This document shows positions 1 to 8,613 of a stretch of DNA of 64,000 nucleotides, piece after piece. Position numbers and translations under genes: made by a program. The notes below the pieces were generated by a model. It had not been told where the DNA came from, searched no databases, and saw nothing but the letters and a program-made list of their open reading frames with translations. This DNA comes from Pseudomonadota bacterium. GTDB taxonomy: Bacteria > Desulfobacterota > Desulfovibrionia > Desulfovibrionales > Desulfovibrionaceae. The stretch is from positions 62,001-126,000 of the forward strand of contig JAEWPX010000110.1 of assembly GCA_023399375.1 (NCBI GenBank). The letters run 5' to 3'. Each line of letters begins with the position of its first letter. The stretch's first letter is position 1.

Positions 1-39
1 GCTCACGAGCGACCTCTGCGCGGGAATTGGAACGGCGAT

Positions 40-903
40 TTAAATTTTCTTATATACCGTCGGCGCATGTTGGCGCAAGGGCAAGTCCATCCCGGTGAGG
101 CTTTCGGAATGGCCGATAAAAAGAAATCCGCCCTGCCGCAATTGCATGCAAAACTTCTGCAACAGCTGCTCCTGGGTCGCCCTGTCGAAGTAGATCATGA
201 CGTTGCGGCAGAAGATGGTGTCGAGAGGTTCCGGAAAACTGAACGGCTCCATGAAATTGAGGCGCCTAAAATCGATGGCCTTGCGCAGTTCCGGGACCAG
301 GCGCACGAGTTTTCGCGACTTGTCCTTGCTGCGCAGGAAATAGCGGCGCTTGAGCTCCAAGGACATCTTGGCCAGCCGTTCTTCTGGGTAGACGCCGTTT
401 TTGGCCAGGGACAGGACCCGTGTGGAAATATCCGTGGCCATGATGGAAAAGCGGAACCCCTGCATGCGCAGGGCGAATTCGGAGAGCACGATGGACAGGG
501 TGTACGGCTCCTCGCCCGTGGAGCAGCCGGCGCTCCAGAGGCGGAAGGGCCGGGCCGGACCGTAGGCGGCGCGCCAGGCCGGCAGAACGTCCTGGGTCAG
601 GACCTCGAAATGACGCGGCTCTCGGAAAAATTCCGTGGTGTTGGTGGTGATGACGTCGATGAGGTGGACGAGTTCCTCGTCCAGCCCCTTGGGGCTGAAC
701 AGGAACTCGTAGTACTGGTGGTAACCTGGCATGCCGAGGGTGCGCAGGCGTTTTTGCAGCCGCGCCTCCACCATGACCTTTTTCGAGGACGGCAGTTTGA
801 TGCCGACTTCGCTGTGGATGAAGTCGCTTAACCGCTTGAACTCCTTATCCGTCATGGAGGCAAGGCCGCTTGCCCGAACCGTCGCTGCGCCGACCGCCGC
901 CAT
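40..903 (-). CDS. cheR: Chemotaxis protein methyltransferase CheR
   Basis: This 287-residue protein matches the CheR family, which methylates glutamates on chemoreceptors using S-adenosylmethionine. The N-terminal helical domain begins around residue 17 and is followed by the methyltransferase fold, with the SAM-binding stretch SAGCSTGEEPYT and the later CRNVMIYF motif. The start at 903 is chosen because GGAGG lies about 10 bases upstream; an ATG at 855 would match shorter homologues but has no ribosome site. It is the last gene of a minus-strand operon, only 5 bases after cheW. Family assignment is secure. Confidence 0.96.
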   Translation of the reverse strand: MAAVGAATVRASGLASMTDKEFKRLSDFIHSEVGIKLPSSKKVMVEARLQKRLRTLGMPGYHQYYEFLFSPKGLDEELVHLIDVITTNTTEFFREPRHFEVLTQDVLPAWRAAYGPARPFRLWSAGCSTGEEPYTLSIVLSEFALRMQGFRFSIMATDISTRVLSLAKNGVYPEERLAKMSLELKRRYFLRSKDKSRKLVRLVPELRKAIDFRRLNFMEPFSFPEPLDTIFCRNVMIYFDRATQEQLLQKFCMQLRQGGFLFIGHSESLTGMDLPLRQHAPTVYKKI

Positions 904-908
904 GTGGA

Positions 909-1421
909 TCAGGCCTCCGCGTTCTCGGGCGCGGCTTCGCCCAGGCTTTGGGCCAGGCCGGCCAGTTCCAGGGAGGTGAAGACCTTGTTGATGTCCAGGA
1001 TGATGATGAACTGCTCCCCGGACTTGCCCATGCCCCGGATGAAGTCGGCCTTGATCGGGGTGCCCATGCGCGGCGTGGGCTCGATCTGGGCGCTTTCCAT
1101 CTCGTAGACCTCTTGGACCGAGTCGGCCAGGGCCCCGAGCACCGTGGATTCGCCGTCGAGGTTCACTTCGACGATGATGATGCAGGTGTTGACCGTGCGT
1201 TCCGTGGCGCCCATGCCGAACTTGAGCTTGAGGTCCACCACGGGCACGGCGCGGCCGCGCAAGTTGATGACGCCGCGGATGTAGTCCGGGGTGCGGGGCA
1301 CGCGCGTGATGTTGACAAGCTCGAGGACTTCGCGCACCGAGCCGATGTCCAGGGCGAAGAGCTCCCGTTCCAGGGTGAAAGTCAGATATTGGTTGTCGTT
1401 GCTGCTTGCGGCCTCGGCCAT
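909..1421 (-). CDS. cheW: Chemotaxis coupling protein CheW
   Basis: This 170-residue protein is a single CheW domain that couples receptors to the CheA kinase in the cytoplasmic array. Visible family features are the opening LTFTLERELFALDI, the VPRTPDYIRGVINLRG segment and the VVDLKLKFG strand. The start at 1421 has GGGAGGA upstream; the reading frame stays open further upstream, but that part looks like a shadow of cheA. It lies between cheA and cheR in the same operon. Confidence 0.96.
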   Translation of the reverse strand: MAEAASSNDNQYLTFTLERELFALDIGSVREVLELVNITRVPRTPDYIRGVINLRGRAVPVVDLKLKFGMGATERTVNTCIIIVEVNLDGESTVLGALADSVQEVYEMESAQIEPTPRMGTPIKADFIRGMGKSGEQFIIILDINKVFTSLELAGLAQSLGEAAPENAEA

Positions 1422-1537
1422 GACAGTCGTCCTCCCGATTCCGGGCGTTTGGCAGTGTTGCGTTCCTTTAAAATACGGCCGAGCCGTTGCAGAGGCGCTC
1501 ACGAGACATCGGCGTACGCGGTTTCGCGGGTGCGACG

Positions 1538-3667
1538 CTAGTCGGCGAAAGCCGCCGGCTGCGGTCCGTCCGCCTCGGCCGCCCGGCGCACGAGCGCGGC
1601 CACGTCCAGGATCAGGGCCATGCGGCCGTCGCCCCGGATGGTGGCCCCGGAAAATTCCTCGATGTCGCGGTACAGCGGCCCCAGGCTCTTGATGACGGTC
1701 TGGTGCTCCCCGACCACCCTGTCCACGGCCAGGCCGACCCTGGCGCCGTCCACGGTCACGATAACGATGGGTTCGATGACCGGATGGGGCCCGTCTATGG
1801 CGAAGGCGTCGCGCAGCCGCACGCAGGGCACGGCCTGACCGCGCATGTTGAGCACGCCGACCTGCGCCCCGTCGCCGTCGCGGGCCATCTCCACGCATTC
1901 CTCCACAAGCCCGAGCGGCACCACATAATACTCCGCCCCCACCTGCACCTGCAAGCCGTCGATGATGGCGAGGGTGAGCGGCAGGCGCACGGTGATGGTC
2001 GTGCCGCTGCCGGGCACGGAGTCGATCTCCACCGAGCCGCGCAAGGCGTCGATGGCGCGCTTGACCACGTCCATGCCAACGCCGCGTCCGGAAATGCTCG
2101 TCACGGCCTTGGCCGTGGAAAAGCCGGGCAGGAAAATGAGGTTGTAAAGCTCCTTGGGGGTCATCTCGATGCCGGGAACGATGAGGCCCCGCTCTTCCGC
2201 CCGCTTGCGGATGGCCTTGGCGTTAAGTCCCGCGCCGTCGTCGGCTACGGTGATGACCACCTCGCCGCCGGCATGGGCGGCGCTTAAGCGGATGACGCCC
2301 GTCGCGGGCTTGCCGGCGTTCTGGCGATCGGCCGGGGACTCGATGCCGTGGTCGATGCTGTTGCGCAGCAAGTGGACCAGCGGATCGCCCAGGCGCTCGA
2401 TGACGGTCTTGTCGAGTTCCGTTTCCTCGCCCTGGGTGACGAGTTCGATCTCCTTGTGGAGTTCGCCGGTGAGGTCGCGCACCAGGCGACGGAACTTGGC
2501 GAAAGTGGCGCCGATGGGCAGCATGCGGATGGAAAGCGTGGAATCGCGCAGGCTCTCGGCAAGGCGCTCCAGGTGTTCGGCAAGGCCGCGCAGGGCCGGG
2601 TCGCCCCGGTCTTCCACGGCCTGGCGGATCTGCGCCTGGACGATGACCAGTTCGCCCACGAGGTCCACCAGAAAGTCGAGCTTGTCGGCCGCCACCCGGA
2701 TGCTCGCGGCCTTTTCGCCGCGCTCCGTCGTTTTCTGGGCCAGCTCCTGCACGGCCTGCTGTTCGCACAGGGCCGAGGCCACGGCGTCCGGAGAGGCCAG
2801 GCCCTTCTCGGACAGGATGTCGCCCAGACGACGCTGGGAAGCCAGTGCCGCTTCCAGATCCTCGGCTGAAATGTCGCCGCGCGCGACGAGGATTTCCCCC
2901 AGCTTTCTGTGAATCGCCTCGCCGTTGGGGGTGGCGCCGCTGTCCAGGACATCGAGGCGCAGTTCGCAGTCGTCCTCGGCGAAGACGAACACGTCCGTGA
3001 TGGTCGCGGCGTCGGCTTCGCTGCGCAGCACGCAGTCCCACCAGACGAGGCAGGCCTCGGGATCGCATTCGGACAGGCCGGGGACGGCTTCGGTATGGAC
3101 ATAGAGGCGGCAGTCGCCGAGGGCCTGGACGTCTTCCAGAAGATGCATGGGGTTGTTGCCGCTGCCGAGCATGTCGGCATGGGGCTTGAACCGCAGGCGG
3201 TAGATACGCGCGACGCCGGGCCTGGCTTCCTCCGGGGAGGCTGCGGCCTTGGCCGCGGCCGGAGCCGCTTCGGACTGCGACGCGCCGCCCACGGCCCGGA
3301 AACCGTCCAGAATCACGCGGCCGGAGGCGGCCAGTTGCGCCTCCTGCTCTCCGTCCGGATCGAGCAGGGCGCGGATGTGGTCGCAGGCCTGGAAGGATAG
3401 GTCGAGCAGCCGGCGGTCCACGCCGAGCTGGCCGTTGCGCACGCGGTCGAAAATGGATTCCACGTCGTGGGTGAAGGCCGCAATGTCGTCGAAGCCGAAC
3501 ATCGCGCCCGAACCCTTGACCGTATGCAAGGCGCGAAAGATCTTGTGCAGGAGATCGACATTGCCCGGCGAACTCTCGAGTTCGAGGAGCGAGGCTTCGA
3601 GATCGGCCAGCAGGTCGCGGGCCTCTTCGACATATGCGGCGCGGTGGGCGTCTTCCTGGTTTCTCAT
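1538..3667 (-). CDS. cheA: Chemotaxis histidine kinase CheA
   Basis: This 709-residue protein is the CheA kinase. The HPt domain carries the phospho-histidine H48 in the motif HTVKGSG. Residues about 154-240 form a region often found in place of classical P2. Residues about 255-305 hold a repeat (LGEIL, DLEAALASQ, LGDIL, ALCEQQ) resembling the N-terminal domain of type II secretion ATPases. The dimerisation helices, the ATP-binding domain (N-box N436 in LLRNSIDHG, G-box GRGVGMDVV) and a CheW-like P5 domain from about 570 follow. AAGGGAGG precedes the start. The operon context with cheW and cheR supports the main chemotaxis kinase role. Confidence 0.96.
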   Translation of the reverse strand: MRNQEDAHRAAYVEEARDLLADLEASLLELESSPGNVDLLHKIFRALHTVKGSGAMFGFDDIAAFTHDVESIFDRVRNGQLGVDRRLLDLSFQACDHIRALLDPDGEQEAQLAASGRVILDGFRAVGGASQSEAAPAAAKAAASPEEARPGVARIYRLRFKPHADMLGSGNNPMHLLEDVQALGDCRLYVHTEAVPGLSECDPEACLVWWDCVLRSEADAATITDVFVFAEDDCELRLDVLDSGATPNGEAIHRKLGEILVARGDISAEDLEAALASQRRLGDILSEKGLASPDAVASALCEQQAVQELAQKTTERGEKAASIRVAADKLDFLVDLVGELVIVQAQIRQAVEDRGDPALRGLAEHLERLAESLRDSTLSIRMLPIGATFAKFRRLVRDLTGELHKEIELVTQGEETELDKTVIERLGDPLVHLLRNSIDHGIESPADRQNAGKPATGVIRLSAAHAGGEVVITVADDGAGLNAKAIRKRAEERGLIVPGIEMTPKELYNLIFLPGFSTAKAVTSISGRGVGMDVVKRAIDALRGSVEIDSVPGSGTTITVRLPLTLAIIDGLQVQVGAEYYVVPLGLVEECVEMARDGDGAQVGVLNMRGQAVPCVRLRDAFAIDGPHPVIEPIVIVTVDGARVGLAVDRVVGEHQTVIKSLGPLYRDIEEFSGATIRGDGRMALILDVAALVRRAAEADGPQPAAFAD

Positions 3668-3706
3668 CGAACCGGCGACCTCCCTTTCCGTGCGGGGCGC
3701 TTTGCG

Positions 3707-5509
3707 TCAAAACAGTTCGACATTGTCCCCGAACTCTCCGGATGCTTCGCCCGTCGGCCCGCCGGCCGACGCCGCAGCCGGCGCGGCGCCTCCCGCCAGG
3801 CCGAAGGCCGCCTCATGCACGGCCCGTTCCGCTTCCATGGTGTAGCGGTCGTAGAGTTGGCGCAGCCGGGCGCTGCGTCCGCTGCCGCCGTCCGGGGCGA
3901 ATTTCCTTGCCATGGCCACCTGGTCGTCCAGGGTCCGGCGGATGGCCGCGAGCCGCTTGCCGATGTCCCGGTCGAAATCGATGCCCGCGCCGACCTGGGC
4001 GGCGCGGTCGCCGACCGAGGTGCTGACCGACTGCAGAGAGGCGAAAAGCGCCAGACAGCGCTGCGAGGATTCCCGCGCCTCGGCGAGCACCTCGTCGAGG
4101 CCCTCGACCACGCGCCAGGCTTCGGACTGGTCGTTGTGGCGTCCGGCGTTGGCCTGCAGCGTCTCGGAAGCCTGGGCGATGTTCCTGAGGATGGCGGCCA
4201 CGGCGTCGGTCTGTCGCCTGGCGTCCACGGAAAGCCGCTGGATGGCCAGGGCCAGGACGCCGAGTGCCGCCCCGGCCTCGCCGGTGTGCGCCGCCTTGAT
4301 GCTCGCGTTGATGGCGATCAGCTCGATTTCCGCGCCGACTTCCTCGATGGCCTCGATGGAGCCGCCCATGCCCGAAATGGTGCCGGCCACGGAGTCCATG
4401 ATGCCGCCCAGCGCCTCGCCCTGGGCGGCGAAATCGCCGAGTTCGGCCTTGACCGTGGCGATGCCGGCCTCCACACGCGACAGCGGATTGTCCGCCCCCG
4501 CATCGCCGACGACGCCGGCGATGGCCGCGCCGATCTCGCGGATGCGCGTGGCGAGCGACGACAGCGAGGCGCGCAGGTGCTGCGCGGCCTCGGAAAAATG
4601 CGCGTCGGCGCTTTGCAGCTGGGAGTCCTGCAGGGTGAGCACGTCGGCCACGAAGGCGGCCAGTTCCGTGACCTCTTCGCCGGAAGCGCGCTGCGCGTCG
4701 TCGTCGAGCACCTGCGCCACTTCGGCCAGGGCATGCTCGGCATGCTCGATCTGCTGGCGGACGATGTCGTGGGATTGCAGGGAACGCACGGCCTGGCCGA
4801 TGTCGGCGCGGATGACTTCGGCGTTTCGCGCCAGCTCGCCCGACAGGTCGGCCGAACGTGCGGACATGGCGGCAAGGCCGGCGATGTTGGCCGAGAGCTC
4901 CCGGGAAACGAGATCGAAACACTGCTCCTGGCTGCGGATGATGCCCTTGGTGCTCTCCCTGGCCGAGGCCACGTGACCGCGCAGGGATTCGACCTTGGCG
5001 GCGATGCCGGCGCAGTGATCCACGATGAGATGGGCGAGTTTCTCCACGTCGTCGGCCAGGGTGGAAAAGCCGCGTCCGTCGGCGCCGAGGCGCGCGCTTT
5101 CGATGCGCGTGGCGATGCCGAGCATGGAAAGGTGCTTGACGATCTTGGAAAAAGCCGAAACGACGCCCGCCAGTTCCTCGACGATGCCGGCGACGGCGTC
5201 GATGTCGCGCAGGCTTTCCCGGCCGGCCGCGGCCGTCTCGCCGCCGGTGAGCCCGGCCAGTTCCCCGGAGAACCGTTCCAGGGCCACGTGCATGCCCTGG
5301 CCCGAGGTGCACGCCGCCAGTTCGCGGGCATCCTGGGAAATGGCCTCGCAGGAGCCCTCCAGGGACATGAGGCTCTCGCCCAGGGCGAGAAAGTCCTTTT
5401 CGCGGCCGTGCATGACCGAGGACAAGCCATGCTCCATGCCGCCGAGCGCCCGGCGGCATTCCCGCAAGGCGGCATTCGCCCCGTGCGTCTGTTGGGTGCT
5501 TTCGGCCAT
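3707..5509 (-). CDS. Cytoplasmic MCP-like signalling protein
   Basis: This roughly 600-residue, strongly helical, alanine-rich protein has no membrane segment or recognisable ligand domain. Residues 136-160 (IESARLGADGRGFSTLADDV) resemble the signalling hairpin of methyl-accepting chemotaxis proteins. A second hairpin-like stretch occurs at about 398-430 (IAINASIKAAHTGEAG). Between them, LQSHDIVRQQIEH resembles a motif seen in other chemotaxis-associated proteins. The start at 5509 follows GGGGA by 5 bases; an ATG at 5521 is the alternative. It is the first gene of the che operon, 39 bases before cheA. I infer a soluble receptor or scaffold for CheA/CheW; the ligand is unknown. Confidence 0.8.
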   Translation of the reverse strand: MAESTQQTHGANAALRECRRALGGMEHGLSSVMHGREKDFLALGESLMSLEGSCEAISQDARELAACTSGQGMHVALERFSGELAGLTGGETAAAGRESLRDIDAVAGIVEELAGVVSAFSKIVKHLSMLGIATRIESARLGADGRGFSTLADDVEKLAHLIVDHCAGIAAKVESLRGHVASARESTKGIIRSQEQCFDLVSRELSANIAGLAAMSARSADLSGELARNAEVIRADIGQAVRSLQSHDIVRQQIEHAEHALAEVAQVLDDDAQRASGEEVTELAAFVADVLTLQDSQLQSADAHFSEAAQHLRASLSSLATRIREIGAAIAGVVGDAGADNPLSRVEAGIATVKAELGDFAAQGEALGGIMDSVAGTISGMGGSIEAIEEVGAEIELIAINASIKAAHTGEAGAALGVLALAIQRLSVDARRQTDAVAAILRNIAQASETLQANAGRHNDQSEAWRVVEGLDEVLAEARESSQRCLALFASLQSVSTSVGDRAAQVGAGIDFDRDIGKRLAAIRRTLDDQVAMARKFAPDGGSGRSARLRQLYDRYTMEAERAVHEAAFGLAGGAAPAAASAGGPTGEASGEFGDNVELF

Positions 5510-5697
5510 GCTGGTCCCCATCCCTGCCGCACCATGCGCGGCGCGTGCCCGAAGCGCTCCGCGTGACCGCGCCCCGTCTCCCGTCCCCGTCGATATGCCG
5601 GGGATATGGAGAAACTACACTTTTTCCCGCTAAAGACAAAGGGTTTCCTTTTACAAAAGGCAACGGGAAAAACCGGGCGAGTACGGTCGATGGATAA

Positions 5698-6276
5698 TCA
5701 GCGACGCCGCAGGCGCTTGACCAGCCACAATCCCGCGACGAGGACGGCGGCGAGGCCGAGGACAAGCATTTCCGCGTTGTGGACGTTGTCGATCACGCGG
5801 GTGAGAACATTTTCGAGCAGGCTGCCGAAGGCGTAGCCCGTCAGGGCGAAAACCACGGCCCAGATCAACGCGCCCAAGGCGTTGAGGAGGAAGAACTTAC
5901 GGATGGTGATCTCGGCCGTGCCGAGAACGAAAGGCGTCAGATTGCGCAGGCCATAAAAGAACCGAAAGCTCAAAATGAGGATTTCATGGTACTTCGAGAG
6001 CATGCGGTGCACGCGTTCGGCCCTGTCCCGCCATTTCTCGCTGCGCGCGACAAGCTTTCGCCCGTAGTGGCGACCGATGAAAAAGGCCGTCTGGTCGCCG
6101 GCGAGACTGCCGGCAAAAGCGGCGAGGATGACGAAGCGCAGGTCCAGGCCGAACTGGGGCGAATGGGCCGCGAATCCCGCCAGGAGCAGAATGGTTTCCC
6201 CTTCGAGAAACGTGCCGATGAAAAGCGCCAGATAGCCATACTGCTCGATGACATGCTTGAGGAATTCGATGGACAT
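5698..6276 (-). CDS. DedA family membrane protein
   Basis: This 192-residue inner-membrane protein belongs to the DedA/SNARE-associated family of small-molecule or lipid transporters. Family marks are the early FIGTFLEGETILLLAG segment, the loop GDQTAFFIGRHYGRK, and FRFFYGLRNLTPFVLG before further membrane helices. The C-terminus ends in basic residues (KRLRRR). The start at 6276 is chosen because homologues begin close to the first hydrophobic helix and GGAG lies upstream. It stands alone between the che operon and cheD. The substrate cannot be read from the sequence. Confidence 0.9.
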   Translation of the reverse strand: MSIEFLKHVIEQYGYLALFIGTFLEGETILLLAGFAAHSPQFGLDLRFVILAAFAGSLAGDQTAFFIGRHYGRKLVARSEKWRDRAERVHRMLSKYHEILILSFRFFYGLRNLTPFVLGTAEITIRKFFLLNALGALIWAVVFALTGYAFGSLLENVLTRVIDNVHNAEMLVLGLAAVLVAGLWLVKRLRRR

Positions 6277-6390
6277 CGTCCGCTCCGCTTTGGCCGCCGG
6301 CCGGCAATCCTTGCTTGCGTGAAAGCCGGGGAAAGGTATGCGCTTGCGGGCTTTCTGTCCACAGCCAAACAGCGCGCGAATACGTCGAAC

Positions 6391-6419
6391 TTGTCCTGTG
6401 CCGCATTTCCGGCTAGATT
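6391..6419 (+). promoter_or_regulatory. Candidate sigma-70 promoter for cheD
   Basis: TTGTCC and TAGATT are separated by 17 bases and lie about 70 bases upstream of cheD, in the divergent gap between dedA and cheD. The spacing is ideal and both boxes are close to consensus, but this rests on reading by eye. Confidence 0.45.
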
Positions 6420-6489
6420 GCCGCTTCGGGCGCATCGCGGCGTCCGCCCTCCAAAGCCGCAAGCCGGGAAGCATCACGGAACACATCGC

Positions 6490-6963
6490 ATGGAGATCAT
6501 CGTCAGCATCTCCGACATGAAGGTCACGAACAGGGCCAAGGACGTGCTCGTCACCCACGCCCTGGGTTCGTGCCTGGGTCTTGCCGCCTATGATCCTCTG
6601 GCTGGCGTGGCCGGACTCATCCATTGCCTGCTCCCCCTGGCCAGGGAAAATAAAGGCCCGGTCAAAAATCCCTTCATGTACGTCAACATCGGCGTGCCCC
6701 AGATGATGCGCGCCCTGTTCGGCCGCGGGGCCACGCGCGAAAACCTCATCCTCAAGGCGGCAGGCTGCGGCCGCATGATGCATATTTCCAACCAGTTCGA
6801 TACGGGAGCCAACAATTTCGCCGCACTCAAGAAGCTCTTGCAGGTCAACGACATGCGCCTGGCCGCCGAGGACGTCGGCGGCACCATCCCCCGGACCATG
6901 CGCGTTTACGCCGAAACGGGCAGGGTCGTGGTTTCATCTTGCGGGAGGTCCTGGGACTTATGA
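6490..6963 (+). CDS. cheD: Chemoreceptor glutamine deamidase CheD
   Basis: This 157-residue protein is CheD, which deamidates receptor glutamines to glutamates and can interact with CheC or CheY. The catalytic cysteine is in LGSCLG and the histidine in GLIHCLLPL, both at family positions. The start at 6490 gives the usual beginning, directly before the first strand; the frame is open further upstream but that part reads as a dedA shadow. Its stop overlaps the next start (ATGA), so it is coupled to the HDOD gene. It is separate from the minus-strand che operon. Confidence 0.94.
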   Translation: MEIIVSISDMKVTNRAKDVLVTHALGSCLGLAAYDPLAGVAGLIHCLLPLARENKGPVKNPFMYVNIGVPQMMRALFGRGATRENLILKAAGCGRMMHISNQFDTGANNFAALKKLLQVNDMRLAAEDVGGTIPRTMRVYAETGRVVVSSCGRSWDL

Positions 6964-7814
6964 GCAGACGCGAGGATATCCTCCAAAAGGCCTTCGCCAT
7001 CCCCCAAATGCCCATGCCCGTGCAGAAGGTGCTGGCCTACATCGGCAATCCGGAGGCCGACCTGCGCCAGCTCGCCCGCATCATCGAATACGACCCGGGG
7101 CTGACGGTCAACGTTCTGCGCATGGCCAATTCGTCGTTTTTCGGGGCCGGCGGCAAGGTAACCTCCGTCCGCGAGGCCCTCATGCGCCTGGGCCTCAACC
7201 GGGTCTACCAACTCGTCATCGCCTCGGGCGTCGCCCCAATGACGCGCTACGAGATCAAGGGCTACGGCCTGCGCCCGGGCGAACTGCTCGAACATTCCGT
7301 GGCCGTGGCCACGGCCTCGGAAACCCTCGCCAAGGAACTCGGCCGCGTCGCCCCGCCCCACACGTTTACCGCGGGACTGCTCGTCAACATCGGCAAGACC
7401 GTCATGGGCTCTTTCCTTGAAGTGGACGCCGGGCCCATCCTCGCCCTGGCCCACGAACGCCACATCTCCTTCGAGCAGGCCGAGGAGGAAATCCTCGGCA
7501 TCAACCACGCCGAACTCGGGGCCATCCTGCTCGAACGCTGGTCCATCCCCATCCCCATCGTCAACGTGGTGCGCTACCGCCTGCGCCCCGACGATTGCCC
7601 CGAACCCGATCTCGCCCTCGACCTTGTGCACGTGGGCGACGTCATCGCCAAGATGACCGGCATCGGCCTGGGCATCGACGGCATGCAGTACACGCCGTCG
7701 GAAGCGGTGTTCGCCCGGCTCGACATCACCCCCGAACAGATGGAGGCGGTCATGGAGACGATCCTGGAACAGATCGCCGAGGTCCGCGAAATCCTCATCG
7801 AAAGCACGCTATGA
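6960..7814 (+). CDS. HDOD domain protein
   Basis: This 284-residue protein consists of an HDOD domain, a degenerate relative of HD phosphohydrolases found in bacterial signalling proteins. It shows the typical opening IPQMPMPVQKVLAYI, the segment YDPGLTVNVLRMANSSFFG, and the central LLVNIGKTV with later helices. The start at 6960 forms an ATGA overlap with the cheD stop and has GGGAGG 11 bases upstream; an earlier TTG at 6939 is less likely. Pairing with cheD suggests a role in motility signalling, but the output is unknown. Confidence 0.88.
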   Translation: MSRREDILQKAFAIPQMPMPVQKVLAYIGNPEADLRQLARIIEYDPGLTVNVLRMANSSFFGAGGKVTSVREALMRLGLNRVYQLVIASGVAPMTRYEIKGYGLRPGELLEHSVAVATASETLAKELGRVAPPHTFTAGLLVNIGKTVMGSFLEVDAGPILALAHERHISFEQAEEEILGINHAELGAILLERWSIPIPIVNVVRYRLRPDDCPEPDLALDLVHVGDVIAKMTGIGLGIDGMQYTPSEAVFARLDITPEQMEAVMETILEQIAEVREILIESTL

Positions 7815-7827
7815 GGACGGTTTTCCG

Positions 7828-8613
7828 ATGACGCGCGAGAAGCATCCCCTGCGCGCCAGGGACCTCGGTTACGCCCAGCGGGTCTGCGTGGCCAAGGCCG
7901 GCAAGCTCATGATGGAGACGGGGCAGCTTTCCCCGAGGGCACGCGTGGGCCTGGCCGTTTCCGGCGGCGTGGACAGCCTGGTCATGCTGGCCGTGCTGCA
8001 CGTCCGCCGCCGCATCGTTCCCTTTCCCGTGGAACTGATGGTGCTGCACTTAAATCCCGGATTCGACCCGCACAACCACGCCCCCCTGTCCGCCCTCACC
8101 GCGGAACTCGGCCTGGCCGCCCACATCGAGGTCACGGATTTCGGCCCTCGCGCCTTTTCCGAGGAAAACCGCAAGAAATCCCCCTGCTTCTACTGCGCCT
8201 GGCTGCGCCGCAAGCGGCTGTTCGACCTCTGCGCCGCCTACGGGCTCACGCATCTGGCCTTCGGCCACAACGCCGACGACCTGGCCGCGACCTTTTTCCT
8301 CAACATGTTCCAAAACGGCCGCGTGGACGGGCTGTCCTGCAGGGAATCCTTCTTCGAGGGCCGCCTGACGGTCATCCGCCCCCTGCTCCTCGTGGACAAG
8401 AAGACCATCATCCGGGCGGCCAAGGCCTGGGAGCTGCCCGTTTTCGCCAACCCCTGCCCCATGGCCGGCAAATCCATGCGCCACGAGGCGGAAACCTGGG
8501 TCCAGGGCATTTGCGCCGGCGGGAAAAAACGCGCCGTCAACCTCCAGCACGCCCTGGGGCGCTGGCAGCTGGAGCGCGACGCCGGCGGGAGGCCGGGGGA
8601 CGGCGATGTTTAA
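7828..8613 (+). CDS. TtcA-like PP-loop ATPase (tRNA thiolation family)
   Basis: This 261-residue protein is an adenine-nucleotide alpha hydrolase of the TtcA/TtuA group. The PP-loop SGGVDS is at about residue 46, followed by a CFYC pair and a GHNADDLAAT motif. A second cysteine region occurs near FANPCPM. Members activate tRNA with ATP and insert sulfur, often with an iron-sulfur cluster. The exact tRNA position is not resolved; 2-thiocytidine-32 is the closest known activity. It lies 13 bases after the HDOD gene and overlaps the peptidase gene by 8 bases. Confidence 0.82.
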   Translation: MTREKHPLRARDLGYAQRVCVAKAGKLMMETGQLSPRARVGLAVSGGVDSLVMLAVLHVRRRIVPFPVELMVLHLNPGFDPHNHAPLSALTAELGLAAHIEVTDFGPRAFSEENRKKSPCFYCAWLRRKRLFDLCAAYGLTHLAFGHNADDLAATFFLNMFQNGRVDGLSCRESFFEGRLTVIRPLLLVDKKTIIRAAKAWELPVFANPCPMAGKSMRHEAETWVQGICAGGKKRAVNLQHALGRWQLERDAGGRPGDGDV

